From Microbacteriaceae bacterium (GTDB lineage Bacteria; Actinomycetota; Actinomycetes; Actinomycetales; Microbacteriaceae): a stretch of 64,000 nucleotides of DNA. Below are positions 1-8,683 of the stretch, piece after piece (within the stretch, counting starts at the first letter, position 1; each line of letters begins with the position of its first letter). The DNA lies in contig RDDZ01000131.1 in NCBI GenBank assembly GCA_003852775.1, forward strand, positions 1 to 64,000, read 5' to 3'. The position numbers and the translations under genes were made by a program. The notes under the pieces were generated by a model. The model had not been told where the DNA came from and made no database searches. It saw only the letters and a list, made by a program, of their open reading frames with translations.

Positions 1-211
1 CCAACGCCACCGAGTGAAGGCCACCGCCGCTGATTGAGGTGAAGGTGACTCCGGCGGGGGCTTGCACCTGCACTGGGGTGTTGCTGTCGGTGTTTGTGCC
101 GTCGCCGAGCTGACCATAGTAGTTCTGACCCCAGGCGTAGGTGTTGCCGTCAGACCCCAACGCCACCGAGTGAAGGCCACCGCCGCTGATTGAGGTGAAG
201 GTGACTCCGGC
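1..211 (-). repeat. In-gene 156-bp tandem repeat (RCC1 blades)
   Basis: Bases 1-55 and 157-211 are identical, so the unit is 156 bp or 52 codons, the size of one RCC1 blade. Identity at DNA level and not only at protein level implies recent duplication or gene conversion. Only part of the array lies in the window. Confidence 0.8.
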
Positions 212-358
212 AGGTTCTGGGACCATCACGGTGGTGCTACCAGTAACTGGGCCGTTGTCGGGTGCGGGGGTGGCGTGGGCGGCGGCGGTGCTCCCCAGCA
301 CCAATGCCGCAGCCACGGCGGCGGCACCGAGTGTGCGTCGCAGGCTTCGCTTCAACAT
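1..358 (-). CDS. Secreted RCC1-repeat protein, N-terminal part
   Basis: The reading frame is open from the ATG at 358 down to the window edge, giving the first 119 residues; the C-terminus lies outside. Residues 1-28 form a signal peptide (MLKRSLRRTLG, then an Ala-rich core ending near AHA-TP). After a short linker come RCC1 (Regulator of Chromosome Condensation) blades, seen as FTSISGGGLHSVALGSDG and YAWGQNYYGQLGDGT. RCC1 blades build a seven-bladed propeller; in bacteria such secreted proteins have no single known job. An AAGGA ribosome site lies six bases before the start and a TATCCT -10 box about 50 bases before it. Codon choice (TCA, TTG, TCT) is less GC-biased than in neighbours, which suggests transfer. 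Family call is firm, function unknown. Confidence 0.8.
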   Translation of the reverse strand, partial: MLKRSLRRTLGAAAVAAALVLGSTAAAHATPAPDNGPVTGSTTVMVPEPAGVTFTSISGGGLHSVALGSDGNTYAWGQNYYGQLGDGTNTDSNTPVQVQAPAGVTFTSISGGGLHSVAL

Positions 359-420
359 GTTTGTCCTTGACCCTGAGTTGCTGAGCGCGTGCTCGAACTG
401 GTACATAGGATAAGAGGCTC

Positions 421-720
421 AGTGCCGCCGGGACGCCGTGGCTGACCGACTCGATCAGCGCTGCCATCAGCTGCCGGCCCTTCGCGCGGTCGGGCTCCCG
501 GTAGGCGCCGATCATGCGCTGGTAGATGCCCCAGGTGGCTTCGACCTCGACGTGCTCGTCGGTGGCGAAGAGCGCTTCGATCCGCTCGCGTTGTCGGTCG
601 GTGAGCAGGTCGGCTCCGGTGTGCAGGGTGCGACGGGCGCGGTAGAGCGGGTCGCCGGCGCGGCCCCGGTGACCGCGGGTGTCTTGCTGGACGCGGCGTC
701 GGCACCGGTCCAGGGCGTTG
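421..720 (-). mobile_element. ISL3-family transposase remnant
   Basis: On the minus strand this stretch encodes about 100 residues of an ISL3-type DDE transposase: CRRRVQQDTRGHRGRAGDPL, then LTDRQRERIEALF, VEATWGIYQRMIGAYREPD and GVPAAL. Complete ISL3 transposases have over 400 residues, and here both the N-terminal part and the end after PAAL are missing, so it cannot be active. One edge abuts the promoter of the RCC1 gene and the other cuts directly into the E1 pseudogene, so the element probably caused the rearrangement that joined them. No terminal inverted repeats were seen. Confidence 0.8.
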
Positions 721-1810
721 CCGGCCAGGCGCAGGCCGCGATGGCGGCCGCGGCCGTGGCCGAGCTGCTCGAGGCCGACCCGGAGAACCCGGGCAAGCGC
801 CGCATCCGTCCCGAGCTCTGGCCCGACCCCGGCTTCGTCGACGTCGGCGTGCGCGGCGACGCGAGCGAGCTCGCCGCCCAGCGTGCCCTGGAACCCGCCG
901 ACCACACGGGCGAGTGGACCGACATCAAGTTCGTCGACGCCGTCGCGAAGGTCATAGACCGCCGCATGGAGACCGACCCGCGCATCGTCGTCATGGGCGA
1001 GGACGTGCACCGCCTCAACGGCGGCACGAACGGCGCCACGAAGGGCCTCGCCAAGAAGTACGGCTCCGACGCCCTCGGCGACGGCCGCGTGCTCGGCACC
1101 CCGATCAGCGAGAACGCCTTCACGGGCCTCGCCGCGGGCCTCGCCCTCGACGGCCGCTTCCGTCCCGTCGTCGAGTTCATGTACCCGGACTTCATGTGGG
1201 TCGCCGCCGACCAGGTGTTCAGCCAGATCGGCAAGGCGCGCCACCTGTTCGGCGGCGACAACCCCGTGCCGCTCGTGCTGCGCACCAAGGTGGCGATGGG
1301 ATCCGGCTACGGCTCGCAGCACCTCATGGACACCGCGGGCATCTTCGCCACCGCCCCCGGTTGGCGCATCGTCGCCCCCTCGACTACGTCCTCCCGCCCG
1401 GCAAGGTCGCGATCCGACGCGAGGGATCCGACGTCACCGTCATCTCCTACCTCTCGATGGTCGGCCACGCGCTCGAGGCGATCGAGCAGACGGGCATCGA
1501 CGCGGAGCTCGTCGACCTGCGCTGGCTCGACCGCGCATCCCTCGACTGGGAGACGATCGAGGCGAGCGTCAAGAAGACCAACGCCGTGCTGATCGTCGAG
1601 CAGGGCGCGCAGGGCACCTCGTACGGCGCGTGGCTCGCCGACGAGCTCCAGCGACGCCTCTTCGACTGGCTCGACCAGCCCGTGCAGCGGGTCACCGGCA
1701 GCGAGGCGAGCCCGAGCATCTCGAAGGTGCTCGAGCGGGCCGCCATCGCCCGCACGGAGGAGGTCGTCGTCGGCCTCGAGCGCGTGCGCGCGGGGATGGG
1801 AGGCCGCTGA
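721..1810 (+). pseudogene. Truncated 2-oxoacid dehydrogenase E1 (fused alpha/beta type)
   Basis: The beta-subunit part of a thiamine-diphosphate E1 is recognisable (VMGEDVHRLNGGTNGATKGL, ISENAFTGLAAGLALDGR, VVEFMYPDFMW). The N-terminal alpha half is gone, cut by the ISL3 remnant. At about 1378-1382 the frame changes: it reads GWRIVAPS in one frame and continues as LDYVLPPGKVAIRREGSDV in another. Intact homologues have about 40 residues between these motifs, so an out-of-frame deletion occurred; the shared CCTCGAC-like sequence at the joint suggests slippage between short repeats. The rest (VISYLSMVGHALEAIEQTG to AGMGGR) is intact. The stop overlaps the start of the E2 remnant (TGATG), the old operon layout. 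Confidence 0.85.
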
Positions 1811-2526
1811 TGGCCGCCGTCGTGCGCATGCCGGCCGCCCTCGCGGGCGTGACGGAGGCCGCCGTCCAGACCTGGATCGCCAAACCCGGCCAGACGATCG
1901 CCGTCGGCGACGTCCTCGCCGAGATCGAGACCGAGAAGGCCGTCGTCGCGTACGAGGCGGAGGTGGCCGGCACCGTCGGCCGCATCCTGGTCGGCGAGGG
2001 CGAGTCGACCGAGGTCGGCGCCCCGATCGCCGTGATCCTCGAGGCGGGTGAGGGCGACGACGCGATCGCGCCCGCGCTCGCCGCCGCCGGCGTCGCCGCG
2101 GCCCCGATCCCCGCACCGGCGACCGCCCCGGCCGCCGGTGCCGTCGGCACGCCCGAGAAGCTCGCGGGGATGCGCAAGGCCATCGTGCGCCGCCTCACCG
2201 AGAGCAAGACGACGGTGCCGCACTTCTACGTCACCGCGCACTGCCGCGTCGACCGCCTGCTCGCGCTCCGCGCCCAGGTCAACGAGGCGGCCCCGCGCAA
2301 GGTGAGCGTCAACGACTTCGTGCTCAAGGCCGTCGCGGGGGCGCTCGTCGACGTGCCCGCCGGTCGCCTCCAGCAGCGCGAGCTCGAGGACGGCCGGCTG
2401 GCCGTCGGCACGGTCATGACGGTCACCCTGTCGGCCGACCACCGCATCATCGACGGCGCGGTCGCGGCCGAGTGGATGGCGGCGTTCGTGCGCCGGATCG
2501 AGAACCCCGTCTCGGCCCTGCTCTGA
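1810..2526 (+). pseudogene. Internally deleted E2 acyltransferase (open frame kept)
   Basis: An uninterrupted frame of 238 residues, but full-length E2 proteins have over 400. The lipoyl domain is complete (EIETEKAVV with the lipoyl lysine, residues 1-77). The peripheral subunit-binding domain is missing. The catalytic domain starts normally (GMRKAIVRRLTESKTTVPHF) but jumps from GALVDVPA to GRLQQRELE and then straight to DGRLAVGTVMTVTLSADHR, leaving out two blocks that include the GSFSVSNLG region. The HxxxDG motif survives as DHRIIDG. All deletions are in frame. With E1 destroyed and the E2 core gutted, the complex cannot work; a residual lipoyl-domain role cannot be excluded. Confidence 0.75.
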
Positions 2527-2631
2527 CCGCGCGCCGCGGGTCATCGGGGCGGCACCGCCGCCGATAGACTCGCGGCGTCGGCCACCCGAAGCCATCGCAG
2601 TGTTGCGAGCGCCGACATCCCGGGGGGAAGT

Positions 2632-4959
2632 GTGATCGAGGTCCGCGACGGCGCGTTCCTGCTGCAGACCCGTACGACCTCGTACTGGTTCGCGCTCACC
2701 CAGCACGGGCACCTCGAGCACCTCCACTACGGGCCGTGGCTGCCCGCACAGGACCCGTCGGCCCTGCGCGTCAAGCGCACGATCGAGTCCGGGGCGTCGG
2801 TCGTGTACTCGCCGGACGACACCTCCTACGGGCTCGACGCGATCCCGCTCGAGTACTCGGGCATCGGGCAGGGCGACTACCGGCTCTCGCCCGTCGAGGT
2901 GCACACCGCGCACGGTGCCGACCTCGACCTCGTCTACCGCGACCACCGCGTGCTCGCCGGCACCGTGCCGTCGGGCGGGCTGCCGACCGCCGACGGCGGC
3001 CCGGGCGTGCAGACGCTCGAGGTGGTGCTCGCCGACGAGCGCGCCGGGCTCGAGCTCGTGCTGCTCTACACGGTGTTCCCCGACATCGACGTGATCACGC
3101 GGCGCGCGGTGCTGCGCAACCGCGGTGGGAGCGTCGCCGAGATCGCGAAGCTCGCGAGCTTCCAGCTCGACCTGCCCGACCGCGGCTACACGATCCGCAC
3201 CTTCGACGGCGGATGGATCCACGAGGCCCACGCGCACGACCGGCCCGTCAGCTCCGGGGTGTTCTCGACCGGCAGCACCACGGGGGCGAGCAGCGCGCGC
3301 CACAACCCCGGCACGCTGCTCTTCGCAGCCGGCGCCGACGAGAACCACGGCTGGGCGTACGGGTTCAACCTCGTCTACTCCGGCAACCACGAGACCTCGT
3401 TCGAGCGCGACCAGCACGGCTCGGTGCGGGTCATGGCGGGCATCCACCCGCAGGCGTTCCGCTGGCCGCTCGGGCCGGGGGAGGAGTTCGAGACCCCGGA
3501 GGCCGTGCTCGCGTTCTCGGCGGAGGGTCTGGGTGGGCTCTCCGACCGCATGCACCGCTTCGTGCGCGCGCACATCACGCCCGCGGCCCAGCGCGACGTG
3601 CCGCGGCCGGTCGTCTACAACTCCTGGGAGGCGGCGTTCTTCGACATCGACGAGAAGCGCCTCGCGAAGTACGCGAACCAGGCCGCCAAGCTCGGCGTCG
3701 AGCTCTTCGTCATCGACGACGGCTGGTTCGCGGGCCGCACGGACGACACGCGCGCCCTCGGCGACTACGCCGTCGACGCGAAGAAGTTCCCGAACGGCCT
3801 GAAGCCCCTCGTCGAGAGGATCGCGAAGCTCGGCATGCGCACGGGCATCTGGGTCGAGCCCGAGATGGTGTCGGAGGACAGCGAGCTCTACCGCGCCCAC
3901 CCCGACTGGGCGCTCCGCGTGCCCGGCAAGCCCGCACGCGAGGGCCGTCACCAGCAGCTGCTCGACCTGTGCAACCCCGCGGTGCGCGACCACATCGTCG
4001 AGCAGGTGGGCTCCCTCATCGACGACAACGGCTTCAGCTACGTCAAGTGGGACATGAACCGCCACATGGCCGACGCGTACTCGCCGCACGTCGCGCACCC
4101 CGGCATGACGGCGCACGCCTTCCAGCTCGGCCTCTACGAGGTGCTCGACCGCATCTTCGGACCGCGTCCGCACGTGCTGCTCGAGATGTGCTCGTCGGGC
4201 GGCAACCGCTTCGACCTCGGGATGCTGCGCTGGGCCGCCATGATCTGGACCTCGGACGACACCGACCCGATCGAGCGCCTCGACATCCAGCAGGGCACCT
4301 CGTACCTCTACCCGCAGAGCGTCATCAGCGCGCACGTCTCCGCCTCGCCCCACCAGCAGACGCTGCGCGACACCCCGCTCTCGACGCGCTTCAACGTCGC
4401 CGCGTTCGGCTGCCTCGGGTACGAGTACGACCTCGACTTCCTCACGCCCGAGGAGAAGCGCGAGATCGTCGAGCAGATCGCCTTCTACAAGGAGCACCGC
4501 GAGCTGCTGCAGTTCGGGCGGTTCCGTCGCATCCCGAGCGGGCGGCGCGGGCGCGTGATCTGGCAGGTCGGGGAGGGGGATGCCGCGATCGTCGGCAACT
4601 TCCAGCGCGGCGTGCGCGCCGCACCCGAGCGCGACCTCCTGCCCGTCGCGGGCCTGCATCCGGGCGTCGTCTACCGGGTCGACGCGAAGCCGCAGCGCAT
4701 CATGCTCGACCGCCTCGGCGCGCTCGTCAACCATGTGAGCCCCGTGCGGCTCGACCCCAACGGGCTCGTCATGAACGTCGTGAGCAAGCGCCGCAGCCTG
4801 CCCGACGGCGTCGAGGGCTACACCGGCACGGGCGAGCTGCTCGCCGCCGGCATCCGTCTCGAGATGCAGTTCAGCGGCACGGGCCACAACGAGGCCCTGC
4901 GCATGCTCGGAGACTTCGGCTCCACCCTGTACACCGTCGTACGAGAGGACTCCCTGTGA
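2632..4959 (+). CDS. Alpha-galactosidase, GH36
   Basis: A 775-residue GH36 enzyme that releases terminal alpha-galactose from melibiose, raffinose-type sugars or galactomannan pieces. It shows the family layout: N-terminal beta-supersandwich, TIM barrel from about residue 320 (VVYNSWEAAFFDI, FVIDDGWFAG), and a C-terminal beta domain. The nucleophile is D474 in YVKWDMNR and the acid/base is D542 in WTSDDTD. There is no signal peptide, so it acts in the cytoplasm on imported oligosaccharides. The start is GTG with a GGGGGGAAG site just upstream; a TAGACT -10 box lies at 2565-2570. It is first in an operon with the GPH symporter (4-base overlap) and the GH13 enzyme. No regulator gene adjoins. 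Confidence 0.93.
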   Translation: MIEVRDGAFLLQTRTTSYWFALTQHGHLEHLHYGPWLPAQDPSALRVKRTIESGASVVYSPDDTSYGLDAIPLEYSGIGQGDYRLSPVEVHTAHGADLDLVYRDHRVLAGTVPSGGLPTADGGPGVQTLEVVLADERAGLELVLLYTVFPDIDVITRRAVLRNRGGSVAEIAKLASFQLDLPDRGYTIRTFDGGWIHEAHAHDRPVSSGVFSTGSTTGASSARHNPGTLLFAAGADENHGWAYGFNLVYSGNHETSFERDQHGSVRVMAGIHPQAFRWPLGPGEEFETPEAVLAFSAEGLGGLSDRMHRFVRAHITPAAQRDVPRPVVYNSWEAAFFDIDEKRLAKYANQAAKLGVELFVIDDGWFAGRTDDTRALGDYAVDAKKFPNGLKPLVERIAKLGMRTGIWVEPEMVSEDSELYRAHPDWALRVPGKPAREGRHQQLLDLCNPAVRDHIVEQVGSLIDDNGFSYVKWDMNRHMADAYSPHVAHPGMTAHAFQLGLYEVLDRIFGPRPHVLLEMCSSGGNRFDLGMLRWAAMIWTSDDTDPIERLDIQQGTSYLYPQSVISAHVSASPHQQTLRDTPLSTRFNVAAFGCLGYEYDLDFLTPEEKREIVEQIAFYKEHRELLQFGRFRRIPSGRRGRVIWQVGEGDAAIVGNFQRGVRAAPERDLLPVAGLHPGVVYRVDAKPQRIMLDRLGALVNHVSPVRLDPNGLVMNVVSKRRSLPDGVEGYTGTGELLAAGIRLEMQFSGTGHNEALRMLGDFGSTLYTVVREDSL

Positions 4960-6407
4960 GCACCACCACCACCGAGAGCGGCACCCGGACCCGGGCGCAG
5001 ACGCTGCGCAACCGCTTCGGATTCGGCATCGGCACGATCGGCCGCGATGCCGGCTACACCCTCATCAGCATGTTCCTGCTGTTCTACCTGTCCGACATCC
5101 TCGCGGTGTCGACGCCGGTGTTCGCGAGCGTCACCGCGATCCTCGTGGCGGTGCGCGTGTTCGACGCGGTCATCGACCCGTTCGTCGGGGTGCTCGTCGA
5201 CAACACCCGCACGAGGTGGGGCAAGTTCAAGCCGTGGATCCTCGTCGGCGTCGTGATCTCGGGCGTGCTCATGCTGCTGCTCTTCACGCCGTTCTCACTC
5301 GACGACGCCGCGTTCGTCGTCGTCTTCAGCGCGGTCTACCTCGCCTGGAGCGTGGCCTTCGCGGCCAACGACATCGGCTACTGGTCGATGCTGCCCGCGC
5401 TCAGCCAGGAGCAGTCGGAGCGCGAGCGCATCGGAGCGTTCGCGCGCATCTGCGCCTCGATCGGCACCTTCGGCATGGTCGTCGCGATCGTGCCCGTCTC
5501 GAGCGCGATCGGGGAGGCGATCGGCGACATCCGCTGGTCGTTCTTCGTGGTGGCCCTCGGCGTCGTCGTGCTCACCATCGCCCTGCAGGGCGTCATGCTG
5601 CTGCTCACCCGGGAGGACCGCTCGCTCGCGGGCCAGCCCCACACCAAGTTCCGCGAGCTCATCTCGGTCATCGTCCGCAACGACCAGCTGCTGTCCATCG
5701 CCGTCGCGTTCGTGCTGTTCAACGTCGCGTTCTCGGTCACGACGAACTTCGGCATCTACTACTTCAAGTACGTGTACGGCGACGAGGACATGTACTCGAT
5801 CTTCACCCTCGTGCTCGGCGTCTCGCAGCTCACGGCGCTCGTCGTGTACCCGGCGATCGCGCGCCGCATGTCGCGGTGGATGCTCTTCACGATCACGCTC
5901 GTCGCGGTCGTCGTCGGCTACGGGCTGTTCTTCTTCACTCCTCCCGGCGGCCTCGCCATGATCATCGTCTCGGGCGTGCTCGTGTTCGCCGCGCAGGCGA
6001 TGATCCAGGTGCACATGCTCATGTTCATCGCCGACACGGTCGAGTACGGCGAGCACAAGCTCGGCCGCCGCAACGACGGCGTGACCCTCTCGCTGCAGCC
6101 GTTCATCTACAAGCTGAGCTCCGCGGTCGCCACGGGTGTCACCGGCTGGGCGGTCATCGCGTCGGGCATCAAGGAGGCCGGCGACACCTCGATCACCGAC
6201 GACGGCCAGGTGCTCGTGCGCGTCGTCATGTTCGTCGTGCCCGCTCTGCTCATCGCTCTCAGCTACGTCGTCTACCGCGTCTGGTACAAGCTCGACGAGG
6301 CCCGGTACGAGGAGATCGTCGAGGAGCTGCGGATCCGCAAGGTCGCGGCCGCGTCGGTCGTCGAGGTGGAGACGGGGGAGGGCTCGGACGACGATGCCCG
6401 CGCGTGA
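4956..6407 (+). CDS. GPH-family sugar:cation symporter
   Basis: A 483-residue, 12-helix membrane protein of the glycoside-pentoside-hexuronide (MelB-like) group. Recognisable parts are the first helix with FGFGIGTIGRDAGY, the loop DPFVGVLVDNTRTRWGKFKP (the MelB loop 2-3 signature) and the late ADTVEYGEHKLGRRNDG region. The family takes up melibiose-like sugars with H+ or Na+. The GTG start overlaps the alpha-galactosidase stop (GTGA), so translation is coupled, and the gene probably imports the substrate of its two glycosidase neighbours. The exact sugar is inferred from context. Confidence 0.9.
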   Translation: MSTTTTESGTRTRAQTLRNRFGFGIGTIGRDAGYTLISMFLLFYLSDILAVSTPVFASVTAILVAVRVFDAVIDPFVGVLVDNTRTRWGKFKPWILVGVVISGVLMLLLFTPFSLDDAAFVVVFSAVYLAWSVAFAANDIGYWSMLPALSQEQSERERIGAFARICASIGTFGMVVAIVPVSSAIGEAIGDIRWSFFVVALGVVVLTIALQGVMLLLTREDRSLAGQPHTKFRELISVIVRNDQLLSIAVAFVLFNVAFSVTTNFGIYYFKYVYGDEDMYSIFTLVLGVSQLTALVVYPAIARRMSRWMLFTITLVAVVVGYGLFFFTPPGGLAMIIVSGVLVFAAQAMIQVHMLMFIADTVEYGEHKLGRRNDGVTLSLQPFIYKLSSAVATGVTGWAVIASGIKEAGDTSITDDGQVLVRVVMFVVPALLIALSYVVYRVWYKLDEARYEEIVEELRIRKVAAASVVEVETGEGSDDDARA

Positions 6408-8280
6408 GCTGACGCGCCGCAGCCGGGTGCGCGAGCTCTACGCGCATCCGCTCGGGCGCGACGTCGTCGAGAGCCTCGCCCTTCAGGTGGGGCGCTCGCC
6501 CCGGTGGATCGACAACCCGTTCGTCGGGTCGCTGCGGCTCTCGGCGCTGCCGCGTCTCACGGGAGGGCGCATCGACGACGCGTTCGTCGACGCGCTCGTC
6601 GCCCTCATGGCGACCGTGCCCGACGTGCCCGCCCCGAACGGCGGACCGCTGCGCGAGGCGTGGTTCAAGGAGGCCGTCTTCTACCAGGTCTACCCGCGGT
6701 CGTTCCAGGACTCCGACGGCGACGGCATCGGCGATCTCCGCGGCATCCTGTCGCGCCTCGACTACCTCAAGGGCCTCGGCGTCGACGCGCTGTGGCTCTC
6801 GCCGATCTACGACTCGCCCATGGACGACATGGGCTACGACATCCGCGACTACCGCGCGATCCTCGCCGAGTTCGGCACGCTCGACGACTTCGACGCGCTC
6901 GTCGCCGGTCTGCACGAGCGCGGCATGCGGCTCGTCATGGACCTCGTCGTCAACCACACCTCCGACGAGCACCCGTGGTTCCAGGAGGCGCTGCGCGATC
7001 TCTCGTCGCCGTACCGCGACTACTACTTCCTGCGCGAGGGCGACCCCGGAACGCCGCCCAACAACTGGAAGTCGTTCTTCTCGGGCTCGGCCTGGCGCTG
7101 GTTCCCCGAGGCGGGGCTGTGGGGCCTTCACCTGTTCTCGTCCAAGCAGATGGACCTGAACTGGGAGAACGAGCGGATGCGCGCCGAGATCGTCGACATG
7201 GTGCGCTGGTGGCGCGACCGCGGCGTCGACGGCTTCCGGCTCGACGTCATCAACTACATCTCCAAGACGCCGGGGCTCCCCGACGGCAACCGGCTCATCG
7301 GCGACCTCATCGGGTGGACCGGCATGGAGCACTACTTCCACGGTCCACGCCTGCACCACCACCTGCGGCAGCTGCGCGCGGAGGCGTTCGACGACCCCGA
7401 CTGCGTGGCGATCGGCGAGACGCCCGGCATCGGACCGCAGATGGGCAAGCTCATGGTCGGCGACGACCGCCGCGAGCTCGACATGGTGTTCAACTTCGAG
7501 CACCTCGAGAACCCCGGGAAGGACCGCTTCGACGACTACCGCTACGACCTCGCCTACCTGAAGCGGTACTACACGCGCTGGCAGGCCGAGTACGGCACCG
7601 GCTACTGGATGAGCCTCTTCTTCGACAACCACGACAACCCGCGGTTCGTCTCGAAGGTCGACCCGCGGCCCGAGCACGCCGCCGCGGTCGCGAAGCTGCT
7701 CGCGACCATCCAGTTCACGCTGCGCGGCACCCCGTTCCTCTACCAGGGGCAGGAGATCGGCATGGTGAACCAGGCGTTCACCTCGCTCGACCAGCTGCGC
7801 GACGTCGAGAGCATCAACCGCGCGGCCGAGCTCGCCGCCTCCGGAATGGACGCGGACGCCGTGTTCGCCCGCGTCGTCGCCGGCTCACGCGATCACACGC
7901 GCGTGCCGATGGCGTGGGATGCCGCGGGCGGCTTCACGACGGGCGCCCCCTGGATCGAGGGCGACGGCGACCACACGATCAACGTGGCCGACCAGGAGGG
8001 CGACCCGGCATCCGTGCTCGAGTGGCACCGGCGGCTCATCGCCCTGCGCCGCGAGAACCGCGCGCTCGTATACGGCGACACCGTGACCGAGCGCAGCGCG
8101 AAGCGGGTGTGGCGGTACCGGCGGCGCTTCGAGGGGAGCGAGTTCCTCGTGGTGCTCAACCTCACCGACCGCCCCGTGCGCACCTCGGCGCCGCCCGCGG
8201 GGGCCGAGCTGCTGCTCGCGAGCGCGGGGGAGGGGCGCGACCTCGGCCCCTACGGCGCCCAGCTCTGGCGCGTGACCTGA
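6394..8280 (+). CDS. Alpha-glucosidase-type GH13 hydrolase
   Basis: A 628-residue cytoplasmic GH13 enzyme of the oligo-1,6-glucosidase/alpha-glucosidase type. Conserved regions: VMDLVVNHTSDEHPWF, the nucleophile D284 in GFRLDVIN, the acid/base E342 in AIGETPG, and D414 in FFDNHDNPR. Before the barrel (KEAVFYQVYPRSFQDSDGDG, residue 91 on) sits an extra N-terminal segment of about 85 residues (RVRELYAHPLGRDVVESLAL and following) not needed for GH13 catalysis. The ATG lies inside the symporter gene, a 14-base overlap. It likely handles the glucoside part of the imported sugars. Confidence 0.9.
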   Translation: MPARELTRRSRVRELYAHPLGRDVVESLALQVGRSPRWIDNPFVGSLRLSALPRLTGGRIDDAFVDALVALMATVPDVPAPNGGPLREAWFKEAVFYQVYPRSFQDSDGDGIGDLRGILSRLDYLKGLGVDALWLSPIYDSPMDDMGYDIRDYRAILAEFGTLDDFDALVAGLHERGMRLVMDLVVNHTSDEHPWFQEALRDLSSPYRDYYFLREGDPGTPPNNWKSFFSGSAWRWFPEAGLWGLHLFSSKQMDLNWENERMRAEIVDMVRWWRDRGVDGFRLDVINYISKTPGLPDGNRLIGDLIGWTGMEHYFHGPRLHHHLRQLRAEAFDDPDCVAIGETPGIGPQMGKLMVGDDRRELDMVFNFEHLENPGKDRFDDYRYDLAYLKRYYTRWQAEYGTGYWMSLFFDNHDNPRFVSKVDPRPEHAAAVAKLLATIQFTLRGTPFLYQGQEIGMVNQAFTSLDQLRDVESINRAAELAASGMDADAVFARVVAGSRDHTRVPMAWDAAGGFTTGAPWIEGDGDHTINVADQEGDPASVLEWHRRLIALRRENRALVYGDTVTERSAKRVWRYRRRFEGSEFLVVLNLTDRPVRTSAPPAGAELLLASAGEGRDLGPYGAQLWRVT

Positions 8281-8361
8281 ACCCGAACTACCGCCGCGGG
8301 CCGCGCGTCCGCTAGGTTCTCGCTGGAGCGGACAGCGACGTCCGCGGAAATGGAAACGCGC

Positions 8362-8613
8362 ATGTCTACGTCGGCCCTCGACGCAGGCGTCGCACCGGCG
8401 CGACCGCTCGACGCGGCCGCCCTCGTGTGCGCGGTGCTGGTCGCCCCTCTCGGTGTGGTCCTCGGACTCATGTCGCGGTCCGCCGCGAAGGCGTCGGGGC
8501 TGCGCCCCAACGTCGTCGCCTCGGCGGCGATCGTGATCGGCACCGTCATCACGGGGATCGGCGCGCTGTACCTGCTCGCCCCCGTGGTGATGCCCTTCGT
8601 CTTCCTCGCGTGA
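8362..8613 (+). CDS. Small two-helix membrane protein, DUF4190-like
   Basis: An 83-residue protein with two membrane helices (AALVCAVLVAPLGVVLGLM and AAIVIGTVITGIGALYLLA) joined by a basic loop (SRSAAKASGLRPN), the pattern of small DUF4190-type proteins. An upstream in-frame ATG at 8350 exists, but GGAAA sits six bases before 8362 while 8350 has no ribosome site. A TAGGTT -10 box at 8313-8318 gives it its own promoter. Function unknown. Confidence 0.65.
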   Translation: MSTSALDAGVAPARPLDAAALVCAVLVAPLGVVLGLMSRSAAKASGLRPNVVASAAIVIGTVITGIGALYLLAPVVMPFVFLA

Positions 8614-8671
8614 GGATGCCGGCCGCCCGGGGCCGGAACACCGGACAGAGGTTCCACTCGGGTCCACCCGG

Positions 8672-8677
8672 CAGAAT
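8672..8677 (+). promoter_or_regulatory. Likely -10 box of glmU (leaderless)
   Basis: CAGAAT ends six bases before the glmU ATG, placing the transcript start on the start codon. No convincing -35 is visible. Confidence 0.35.
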
Positions 8678-8683
8678 GGGGGC

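Noticed and set aside
1..212. CRISPR-like repetition at the window start
   Set aside because: The 156-bp unit is in frame and encodes RCC1 blades; there are no short spacers and no cas genes.
1447..4887. Minus-strand open frame of 1146 codons across E1, E2 and alpha-galactosidase
   Set aside because: It spans several unrelated plus-strand genes and has no recognisable motif.
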